A stretch of DNA of 7,619 nucleotides, from the NCBI GenBank assembly GCA_041744735.1, contig JBGTKH010000368.1:1-7619 (forward strand), read 5' to 3'. The notes beneath the pieces are model-generated. The model ran no database searches, had not been told where the DNA came from, and was given only the letters and a program-made list of their open reading frames with translations. Origin of the DNA: JBGTKH01 sp041744735 (GTDB taxonomy: Bacteria > Planctomycetota > Planctomycetia > Pirellulales > Pirellulaceae). A program made the translations under genes and the position numbers. Positions 1-5,223 of this stretch are shown here, piece after piece (position 1 is the first letter of the stretch; every line of letters starts with the position of its first letter).

Positions 1-2
1 AA

Positions 3-3000
3 GAACACAAGCGGCTACTCGATAAATCTACCGAGCAAGGCAAACACTTCGCCAGCTACCGCACGCGTTTCGACGAAGAAACGCGACAACTTGAACGCTG
101 GCGAAATGTGATCGGGCGATCGTCCAGTCCGTCGGCGGAAACGGCCGATGCGCGGCGCCGCATTGACGCCATCGAAGGCCACATTCTGGCCAGTTACCTG
201 CGCGACACGCATACGGAAGACCAACACGTTCAACGCTTGCGGCGCTGGCTGGAAGCGATCAAAGCCGACGTGAAAGACGCTAACCTGTACCAGTACGGGA
301 ATTTCAATTATCAGCGCCCTCTGACGCTGTTGGGCATTAGTCACGGGCGCGGTGCTCCCTGGTTGCGGCGCCAGTTGATCGGCGACGGACAGGAAGATCG
401 GTTCTATCAAGCCGCGGGCACGGGCGAATCGGCCAATCTGGCGTTTCCCGGATTGTTGCTCCGCTTGGCCGACATAATGGATTTCGACGCCAGCCGCGCT
501 CCGCGGATTCTATTCAAGCATTTTGGGATCGAGAACGAACGCAGCATCTTGGAGTGGAACAAGCACTTATCTGTCATCGGTTGGCGTCTCGACGTGGACC
601 CGGCCGGCAAACGGCAACCCGACTTGCTGTACTCGGCCGAGTGCCAGCACCCGGTCCACGAAAAGACCATCCGCGAATTCAAAATCTGGATTGACGCCGA
701 GTTGTCCGCCGTGCGCATCGAACTGGATGCCCAACGCCGCCAACTCCCGGCCGCCGCCCACGACCACTACGATCTGCACCTGCCCAGCCAAGTACGCCTG
801 GACATTCACGCCGCTCGCGATTCGCTGACCGATCAGCCCAAATACGTCTATCACGACCTGCAATTCCGCCTGGACCAGGACGAGATCCAGCAACTGCTGA
901 TGGGCGAGTCGCTCTACGGCGACCCCGGCCTCTGCATTCGCGAGCTACTGCAAAACGCCCTGGACGCCCTGGAGCTGCGCGAACTGCGGCTGAAGATGAA
1001 GCAGAAGGGCGAGGCCCGCGAGCCGGTCGACGGCGTGCTGATCCGCCCCGGCTGGGTTCGCGAACCGGACGGCCGCGAGGAGGAACTGCGCGTCACGCTG
1101 GACTGGGGCACCGACGAGGAGACCGGCCAGCAGTGGCTGCGCGTGACCGACAACGGCGTGGGCATGACCGAGGAGGTGATCAAAAACTACTTCACGCAGA
1201 TCGGCAAGAGCTACTACCGCAGCCCGGAGTTCCATCAGGAACGAGCCGCCATGAAGATTGCAGGTGAGATCATAGCGCCGATCTCTCTTTTTGGTATAGG
1301 CATTCTTTCGTCGTTCATGATTTCTGATCGCATATTGGTACAAACACGTCCTGGTGGCAGCGATAGAGTTGATCGCGTTGCGTCCGATGTTACGATTACC
1401 GGTCCGGGCAGCCTATTCTGGATAAAACAGGGAACACGTCCATCGCAGGGCACTGATATTACGCTAGTCGTCAAGTCCGGGTATAGATTGAAACACGATG
1501 CGTACGCGTTTTTGTCAAATTTGCGTCAACACTTCGGCTATGTCGAAGATAACCGTAGCATAAGATCGCCTTCTTTCCAATTGGATCCGCCGTATCTCGC
1601 CGCAACCCATGTCGTATGGCCGCGCCATCCCGTTGTTTTTTCAACAGGCGAACGATCTTTTAGAATCGACGACCGCTTCCACTTTGATGAGCTCATCCCC
1701 ATCAATAAGGAGAAATTGATTGAAGAGGCCGAGTATGCGAAGTGCCCGAAAACCCTAATCCGCAATCCGCGATGGGCGATGTGGGAGTGGACGGACAACG
1801 AAAGTGCCGATGCGAGCGGTAGCCGCATCAGATTGTGTTTTCCCACAGACATTCCGACGGACCAATCGATCACCGACCTACCTTGTGATGTTGTAGGCAG
1901 TGAACAGGCGTGCCGACAACACGAGATTGCCGCGTTCGTGGATCCTCAGACTCGCCGCTTCAAACACAGAGCGTTGTCGCTTGTGCACGGCATGCACATT
2001 AGGGATATGACCAACTGCGAAATCGTTCACGACATTCTCCCGTCTGTATCGACAGTGGTATGGCTCGACCTGCGTGGTCAATTGGCTCCAGGACTCACGG
2101 CCAACCGTCAACAAACACTAACGCCTGAAAGCAAGGATAGTTGGGACCAGAAAATTGACGGTTTTTTCGTTCGGTGCAAGGAATCACTCCGGAAGACACT
2201 AGGTGGACTCGGTGACGATGTACGCAAGAACTTGCTTATTGGATTCCAATGGCGCGATCGTATTTTTTCGACTACCACATTGGCTGAAAGGCGAGATGAG
2301 TTCGACTTGTTAGATTCGCTACAAGCATCTTGGCAATCAGGCGACGAGTTTGCTCCCGTGTTCTCCCACGCGTTAGGAGTAACGATTCCAGAATCAAGAA
2401 ACATCGTTGGAGTGCTGTACGGGCTTGCAACGGATGACCTCATGATTCACTCGGGGTATATCCGTCAATTATATGCTGCGATTCCACATCTCTACGCATG
2501 TTTGCTTGGCGCAAGCCTACAGAAATCTCTTCAGCCGGAACTTTCCGAGACATGGCCCGGGCTCGGCTGCTTTACTTTGACGGGTAAGATCGGCGATGGC
2601 AAACTGATTGCTCCAGGCCGCGTTCAGTTTTGTCTCGAAGAGTCAACCGTTGTTGACGACGATTTACAGGGGCGGCACCCTGAGTTGCTAACAAGCCAGG
2701 GGTACAATGAGGGGTACAATGTGATCTTTCCAATGACTTCAGTTCCACTTGGAGATTTACGTTGCCAATGCGAAGAATGGCGTTCAAACGGAAGTGTTCA
2801 GTTCATCGGAATTGGACCAACCTTGCTGCCAAACAACGCAGCACCGTGGACACGTAACAGCAGAGAATACCACCGTGCACTTGAAGTGGACCACATATAC
2901 GCGCTGCTTCCCCCAGTTCGCCTGTGGTCAAAAAGATTTGAAGAATGGACTGACGAGGATTGGGCAGCGCCTTTGAGTGTGTATTGGGAAGTGAAATCAG

Positions 3001-3095
3001 CCCGCGTGCGTTGGGCCACAGGAACTCATAGGCTCGAAACGATTCGCGACAGTGGCCAGCCAATTGAGCGGTTTTTGGCGAACTTCACGCGCTAA
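3..3095 (+). CDS. HD-domain / HSP90-like (GHKL) ATPase protein, 5'-truncated, mosaic
   Basis: The frame is open from base 3 to the TAA at 3093-3095, so the start lies outside the window; 1030 residues are visible (numbered from base 3). Residues ~60-165 resemble the end of an HD phosphohydrolase domain: YLRDTH (H70), GISHG (H114) and LADIMDFD (D157). The canonical HD pair is probably upstream of the window. A GHKL ATPase domain follows: N-box ELLQNALDA (314-322; N318, D321), DNGVGM (383-388) and FGIGILS (430-436), which would bind Mg-ATP. DLRG...LTANR (689-702) resembles the HSP90 middle-domain catalytic-arginine loop; this is inference. No signal peptide or membrane segment is evident, so it is probably cytoplasmic. 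HD plus HSP90-like proteins have been proposed from gene neighbourhoods to act in prokaryotic conflict systems; the substrate is unknown. GC falls from 67% (901-960) to 45% (1261-1320) by hand count, inside the ATPase domain and without a frameshift. The family call is firm; the cellular role is not. Confidence 0.85.
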   Translation, partial: EHKRLLDKSTEQGKHFASYRTRFDEETRQLERWRNVIGRSSSPSAETADARRRIDAIEGHILASYLRDTHTEDQHVQRLRRWLEAIKADVKDANLYQYGNFNYQRPLTLLGISHGRGAPWLRRQLIGDGQEDRFYQAAGTGESANLAFPGLLLRLADIMDFDASRAPRILFKHFGIENERSILEWNKHLSVIGWRLDVDPAGKRQPDLLYSAECQHPVHEKTIREFKIWIDAELSAVRIELDAQRRQLPAAAHDHYDLHLPSQVRLDIHAARDSLTDQPKYVYHDLQFRLDQDEIQQLLMGESLYGDPGLCIRELLQNALDALELRELRLKMKQKGEAREPVDGVLIRPGWVREPDGREEELRVTLDWGTDEETGQQWLRVTDNGVGMTEEVIKNYFTQIGKSYYRSPEFHQERAAMKIAGEIIAPISLFGIGILSSFMISDRILVQTRPGGSDRVDRVASDVTITGPGSLFWIKQGTRPSQGTDITLVVKSGYRLKHDAYAFLSNLRQHFGYVEDNRSIRSPSFQLDPPYLAATHVVWPRHPVVFSTGERSFRIDDRFHFDELIPINKEKLIEEAEYAKCPKTLIRNPRWAMWEWTDNESADASGSRIRLCFPTDIPTDQSITDLPCDVVGSEQACRQHEIAAFVDPQTRRFKHRALSLVHGMHIRDMTNCEIVHDILPSVSTVVWLDLRGQLAPGLTANRQQTLTPESKDSWDQKIDGFFVRCKESLRKTLGGLGDDVRKNLLIGFQWRDRIFSTTTLAERRDEFDLLDSLQASWQSGDEFAPVFSHALGVTIPESRNIVGVLYGLATDDLMIHSGYIRQLYAAIPHLYACLLGASLQKSLQPELSETWPGLGCFTLTGKIGDGKLIAPGRVQFCLEESTVVDDDLQGRHPELLTSQGYNEGYNVIFPMTSVPLGDLRCQCEEWRSNGSVQFIGIGPTLLPNNAAPWTRNSREYHRALEVDHIYALLPPVRLWSKRFEEWTDEDWAAPLSVYWEVKSARVRWATGTHRLETIRDSGQPIERFLANFTR
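1250..1262 (+). other. composition breakpoint inside the HD/HSP90-like gene
   Basis: Hand counts per 60-base line give 67% GC at 901-960, 57% at 1141-1200 and 58% at 1201-1260. They then give 45% at 1261-1320, 48% at 1321-1380 and 47% at 2281-2340. Codon use changes at the same place, from C/G-ending codons to many T/A-ending ones. The point falls at residues ~417-421, in the lid region between the two ATP-binding glycine boxes. It probably marks a recombination junction between a native 5' half and a divergent 3' half. Confidence 0.6.
2699..2722 (+). repeat. 12-nt in-frame tandem duplication
   Basis: Two adjacent 12-nt units, differing only in the last base, encode the duplicated tetrapeptide pair GYNE-GYNV in the HD/HSP90-like protein. 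The duplication lies just upstream of the FPMTSVPLG segment where the downstream orphan copy begins to align. It looks like a simple slippage product. Confidence 0.7.
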
Positions 3096-3124
3096 GACTG
3101 AGTGGAAAGAATTCCCGACGGCCC

Positions 3125-3475
3125 GACTTTCCCAGGACGTCGGTGCCACTGGGTCAGTTGCGTCGGGAGTGCGGCAAGTGGCGAAGCGACCGCTGGTACC
3201 GACCGCTGGGCGTCGCGCCGTTCCTCTTGCCCGCCCTGCACGACGTGTGGCGGAAGCACGCCGAGTTCCTCCAAGAGACGTTCAAAGTGCCGCATATCTA
3301 CTGTCTGCTTCCCCGCTTCGAACTCTGGTCCAAACGCTTCTGTGACTGGACCGACGCCGAATGGCACGACCCGGAGAACCTTTCCGCCCTCTGGGACCTC
3401 TCCGGCCAACTCACCGGCAGCCCCGGCCAAGTCCTCTGGGCTCGAGGCACCCACGACATCCACGAAATGCCCTAG
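3125..3475 (+). pseudogene. orphan 3'-terminal fragment of an HD/HSP90-like gene (fragment A)
   Basis: The frame from 3125 to the TAG at 3473-3475 encodes ~116 residues that align with the end of the gene directly upstream. FPRTSVPLGQLRRECGKWRS matches FPMTSVPLGDLRCQCEEWRS (from base 2727). HIYCLLP matches HIYALLP, LWSKRFCDWTDAEW matches LWSKRFEEWTDEDW, and LWARGTHDI matches RWATGTHRL. There is no 5' part, no family-like start and no convincing ribosome site; the GTG at 3143 lies in the middle of the conserved block. Its GC content is high, like the 5' half of the upstream gene and unlike that gene's 3' half. It is therefore most simply the displaced original 3' end. Its own end looks truncated after GTHDIHEM: fragment B further on continues the expected tail. 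It could instead be expressed as a small orphan C-terminal domain, but nothing visible supports translation. Confidence 0.85.
3449..3470 (+). repeat. 22-nt direct repeat, left copy
   Basis: This copy matches 3982-4003 at 21 of 22 positions and encodes THDIHEM at the end of fragment A. The two copies bracket the segment carrying the DUF433 gene, about 0.5 kb. Confidence 0.8.
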
Positions 3476-3555
3476 ATCGGCCTCCCTGCGCCGGAGTTTT
3501 TAAACGCGGCACGATCATGAGCGATGGACGTTTGCATTGAATCGGCGGATAATAC

Positions 3556-3569
3556 GGTTGTCGCCAACC
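3556..3569. promoter_or_regulatory. small inverted repeat upstream of the DUF433 gene
   Basis: GGTTG and CAACC are separated by 4 nt, 30 nt before the chosen start. A GATAAT (-10-like) hexamer lies just upstream at 3548-3553. DUF433 antitoxins are expected to bind their own promoters, so this could be an operator, but a 5-bp arm is weak evidence and no good -35 box is placed in front of it. Confidence 0.2.
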
Positions 3570-3598
3570 ACACCCCAAAACGCCACGTGAGGTGTCAC

Positions 3599-3934
3599 AT
3601 GCAACTTGCGGAATACTTCGACTTCCTGGCCGAGGACGACATTCGAATCAAAGGAACTCGCATCGGCATCGAGTCGGTTTTGTACGCACACTTGCATGGC
3701 AGCCAATCGCCACAGGCCATCGCTGCGCGGTTTCCTTCGCTCAGCTTGGAGCAGGTGTTTGCCACGATCACGTATTATTTGCACAACGAAGACACGGTTC
3801 GCCAATACCTCGCGAATTGGCTCGAGCACGGGTGTCGTATGCGAGACCGCCAAGCGAAAAGTCCGTCACCTGCTGTGGCCCGCATGCGCCAAACCAAAGC
3901 TGATCGGCCAGTGGCCGCGCCCGCGGAGAATTAA
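3599..3934 (+). CDS. DUF433-family antitoxin-like protein, apparently orphan
   Basis: The 111-residue product carries a DUF433 domain at about residues 8-70. Family features are YFDFLAEDDIRIKGTRIGIE near the start, then an SPQAIAARFPSLSLEQV helix-turn-helix-like stretch and an ATITYYLHNEDTVRQYL helix. DUF433 proteins are small DNA-binding antitoxin-like proteins, usually encoded next to a DUF5615 PIN-like toxin. I chose the ATG at 3599 because family members normally begin a few residues before YFDFL and because a GAGGTG purine-rich site lies about 6 nt upstream. An in-frame ATG at 3524 would add 25 unlikely residues. The tail after residue ~80 is basic, Pro/Ala-rich and not family-like. No toxin gene follows: the next 180 bases hold only the fragment B remnant. 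The family call is good; whether it functions without a partner is unknown. Confidence 0.8.
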   Translation: MQLAEYFDFLAEDDIRIKGTRIGIESVLYAHLHGSQSPQAIAARFPSLSLEQVFATITYYLHNEDTVRQYLANWLEHGCRMRDRQAKSPSPAVARMRQTKADRPVAAPAEN

Positions 3935-3981
3935 CACGAAGTAGGAGGCACATCGGCTGCCTGCACTGCGTTGTAGTCCGT

Positions 3982-4083
3982 ACCCACGACATCAACGAAA
4001 TGCGTAAGAACGGCTTGTTCCACCAGTTTCGCCCAGTTGCGCCGGAAGTCTTGTCAGCAATGGGCTGCCTGAGTTATCGTTGA
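3982..4083 (+). pseudogene. 3'-end remnant of an HD/HSP90-like gene (fragment B)
   Basis: The frame encodes THDINEMRKNGLFHQF followed by 17 more residues to the TGA at 4081-4083. The first 22 nt match the end of fragment A (3449-3470) at 21 positions. The peptide lines up with THRLETIRDSGQPIERF at the end of the intact upstream gene (shared T, H, R, G and F plus similar residues, one gap). Fragments A and B together give what looks like a complete family C-terminus, so B is either the displaced tail of A or a second decayed copy. The sequence just before base 3982 no longer resembles the family. It is short, so the protein-level match is suggestive while the nucleotide match is strong. Confidence 0.65.
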
Positions 4084-4101
4084 AGAGTACGAAAACGGCG
4101 T

Positions 4102-4106
4102 GGAGG
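4102..4106 (+). promoter_or_regulatory. ribosome binding site of hicB
   Basis: GGAGG lies 7 nt before the ATG at 4114. It is only 1 nt before the in-frame GTG at 4108, so it decides the start in favour of 4114. Confidence 0.7.
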
Positions 4107-4113
4107 CGTGGCG

Positions 4114-4341
4114 ATGATTGCACGTAAGGCGTATACGGTCAGCGATGGTGAGATGGTACTGACCCTCGAACCGGCGGAAGAAGGCGGCTTTGTTGTCACT
4201 TCACCGTTGGACCCGGAGCTGGTTACCGAGGCTGAATCCCTGGACGAAGCGTTTGAGAATGCCAGGGATGCGGCGGACGCTCTCAACGAGTCACGAAAGA
4301 AACTGGCGAAGCAACTCGCGGATGCCGGGCTGTCACCGTAG
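4114..4341 (+). CDS. hicB: HicB-like antitoxin
   Basis: The 75-residue product has the pattern of a short HicB-family antitoxin. An N-terminal beta strand set (KAYTVSDGEMVLTLEP) is followed by EEGGFVVTSPLDPELVTEAE, in which the family's 'GGF..' and 'P..P.LVTEAES' segments are recognisable. A helix, SLDEAFENARDAADAL (42-57), comes next, then a Lys-rich tail. HicB neutralises the HicA mRNA interferase by binding it and usually represses the operon. This short form has no visible C-terminal helix-turn-helix or ribbon-helix-helix, so any DNA binding is not evident from the sequence. Its stop codon is immediately followed by the GTG start of hicA, with no gap, so the two are very likely co-translated. 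The antitoxin-first order is the reverse of E. coli hicAB but is common in this subfamily. Confidence 0.82.
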   Translation: MIARKAYTVSDGEMVLTLEPAEEGGFVVTSPLDPELVTEAESLDEAFENARDAADALNESRKKLAKQLADAGLSP

Positions 4342-4545
4342 GTGTTCGCTGTGAACCGAACCGAGTTGGAACGCCACCTTCGCGATCCTGGTTGCATCTT
4401 GCACCATCATGGCGCAAAACACGACGTCTGGCTAAATCCGGCAAACATGCGTAAAGCATCGGTCCCCAGACATCGCGAGATCAAAAAGGGTACGGTGCGC
4501 GGAATCTGCAGGCGACTTGATATTCCCCTGCCGCCAAGTCTTTGA
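4342..4545 (+). CDS. hicA: HicA-like mRNA interferase toxin
   Basis: The 67-residue product fits the HicA double-stranded-RNA-binding-like fold. Its N-terminal helix is RTELERHLRDPG. GAKHDVWLNP follows, with the His that matches the family's catalytic histidine (H27). Then comes the hallmark VPRHREIKKGTVRGICRRLDI (from residue 41), equivalent to the VPxHxxxxxGTLxxIL motif. HicA cleaves mRNA and arrests growth when HicB is lost. Translation most likely starts at the GTG directly abutting the hicB stop, by coupling; a GTG at 4351 is an alternative start. No independent ribosome site is visible. All expected motifs are present, so the toxin looks intact. The stop codon lies inside a perfect hairpin (4532-4552). 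Confidence 0.85.
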   Translation: MFAVNRTELERHLRDPGCILHHHGAKHDVWLNPANMRKASVPRHREIKKGTVRGICRRLDIPLPPSL

Positions 4546-4552
4546 CTTGGCG
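4532..4552 (+). repeat. perfect hairpin across the hicA stop codon
   Basis: CGCCAAGTC and GACTTGGCG form a perfect 9-bp stem with a 3-nt TTT loop, and the hicA TGA (4543-4545) lies partly in the loop. No T-tract follows (AATTGAAT), so it is not a classical intrinsic terminator on the plus strand. It could stabilise the 3' end of the hicBA mRNA, act as a partial attenuator, or be an operator for the gene behind it. Confidence 0.7.
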
Positions 4553-4577
4553 AATTGAATCCGTCGACTAACCTTGT

Positions 4578-4582
4578 GGAGG
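4578..4582 (+). promoter_or_regulatory. ribosome binding site of the LexA-like gene
   Basis: GGAGG lies 10 nt before the ATG at 4593 and 4 nt before an in-frame TTG at 4587. The ATG is preferred as the stronger initiation codon; the TTG would add only two residues. Confidence 0.5.
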
Positions 4583-4592
4583 TCTTTTGAGG

Positions 4593-5099
4593 ATGCCGGC
4601 CGAAAGTCGCGATTTGTCCGAGTTGAGAGAAGAAAACCGTTTGCTTCGGCAAGCGATTACCGAGGCAAGAGGCCACTTGGACAATGCGGTCACTCAACTG
4701 CGCGACGTGCTGACGGACGAGATGATCGTCGAGGCAGCGTCCATCGAGGCGGAGGTTGCAATGCAGCGCGCTGCCGATTCGATTGACGAAGCACTCAGCG
4801 GTCTCGCTCAAGCGATCGACAATCGCAACGTCAAGCGCTCGCCGATCCCAGGCGGTCCAACTCGGCAACAAGGACAGGTACTGGCGTACATTCGTGATTA
4901 CATGAAGCTAAATCACGGCGCGGCACCAACGCACGCGGAATTGCAAAGTTTCTTCAGACTCACACCGCCATCGGTCAACTCCATGTTGAAACGTCTGGAC
5001 GAGCGAGGATTCATCCGTCGCACGCCCGGCAAGGCACGTGCAATCGAGCTTACCATCGATCCAGAATTGATCCCAAATCTCGAACAACCGTTCAATTAG
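4593..5099 (+). CDS. LexA-type winged-helix protein with N-terminal coiled coil, no peptidase domain
   Basis: The 168-residue product has two parts. Residues ~5-80 are Glu/Arg/Leu/Ala-rich and strongly helical (SELREENRLLRQAITEARGH, then further heptad-like helices), a likely coiled-coil oligomerisation region. Residues ~89-153 are a LexA-like winged helix-turn-helix: TRQQGQVLAYIRDYMKLNHG, then APTHAELQSFF, the recognition-helix region TPPSVNSMLKRLDERGFI, and the wing RRTPGKARAIEL. LexA itself puts this domain at the N-terminus and has a Ser/Lys self-cleaving peptidase after it; here the domain is C-terminal and only 15 residues follow. It therefore cannot self-cleave in the SOS manner and is better called a LexA-like DNA-binding protein. 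It lies 47 nt after hicA on the same strand. It could regulate the neighbouring modules, but the sequence gives no direct proof. Confidence 0.78.
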   Translation: MPAESRDLSELREENRLLRQAITEARGHLDNAVTQLRDVLTDEMIVEAASIEAEVAMQRAADSIDEALSGLAQAIDNRNVKRSPIPGGPTRQQGQVLAYIRDYMKLNHGAAPTHAELQSFFRLTPPSVNSMLKRLDERGFIRRTPGKARAIELTIDPELIPNLEQPFN

Positions 5100-5103
5100 T
5101 CAG

Positions 5104-5220
5104 AGTACGCCGAGTTCCTCCAAGAGAAGTTCCGTGTGCCGCGTTCGTAGTTCCCGATTCATCGGGTGGAACCGCATGAATGCGGTACTACTAACTCGAA
5201 GTCTAGTCCAAACGCTTCTG
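5104..5220 (+). pseudogene. decayed 3'-end remnant of an HD/HSP90-like gene, split by a REPIN-like element (fragment C)
   Basis: Two blocks match fragment A in order. Bases 5104-5142 match 3255-3293 at 34 of 39 positions, including an exact 21-nt run, and encode EYAEFLQEKFRVP versus KHAEFLQETFKVP. Bases 5194-5220 match 3316-3342 at 23 of 27 positions, including an exact 15-nt run over the LWSKRF codons. The 22 nt that separate the blocks in fragment A are replaced here by the ~53-nt palindromic element at 5143-5195, which brings a stop codon (TAG, 5148-5150). The remnant begins 4 nt after the LexA-like stop and ends 3 nt before the polX stop codon. It is non-functional as a protein. Confidence 0.85.
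5143..5195. repeat. REPIN-like element: two inverted REP units
   Basis: Bases 5143-5167 (plus) and 5195-5171 (minus) are two 25-nt units sharing 19 positions, separated by GGA. Each reads GTT(C/A), GTAG, two bases, then a hairpin of a 5-bp stem around a TTCA loop: CCCGA-TTCA-TCGGG in one and CCGCA-TTCA-TGCGG in the other. The two stems differ by two compensated base pairs, which argues that the hairpin itself is conserved. GTAG in front of a short hairpin is the hallmark of REP sequences mobilised by RAYT (TnpA-REP) transposases, and two REPs in inverted order form a REPIN. No RAYT gene is in the window. The family identity is inference; the palindromic structure is directly visible. Confidence 0.75.
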
Positions 5221-5223
5221 TTT

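Noticed and set aside
108..110. GTG as the start of the HD/HSP90-like gene
   Set aside because: The frame is open to the left edge, with coherent helical protein sequence before it, and the HD domain would be incomplete; the true start lies outside the window.
3478..3501. Possible intrinsic terminator after fragment A (short GC stem followed by TTTTT)
   Set aside because: The best stems are only 4 bp and compete with one another; too weak to call.
3102..3503. Overlapping reading frames over fragment A as separate small genes
   Set aside because: Only the frame ending at 3475 aligns with the HD/HSP90-like C-terminus; the others are Ser/Pro/Arg-rich readings of the same GC-rich DNA without motifs.
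3949..4083. Fragment B as the remnant of a DUF5615 toxin partner of the DUF433 gene
   Set aside because: It has no PIN-like motif, and its first 22 nt match the end of fragment A almost exactly, which explains it better.
4593..5099. LexA repressor
   Set aside because: The DNA-binding domain is at the C-terminus and the Ser/Lys peptidase domain is absent, so only LexA-like DNA binding can be claimed.
5153..5186. The two hairpins between the LexA-like gene and polX as a bidirectional terminator
   Set aside because: Neither hairpin is followed by a T-tract, and the GTAG boxes, inverted order and compensated stems fit a REPIN better. A transcription-ending side effect cannot be excluded.
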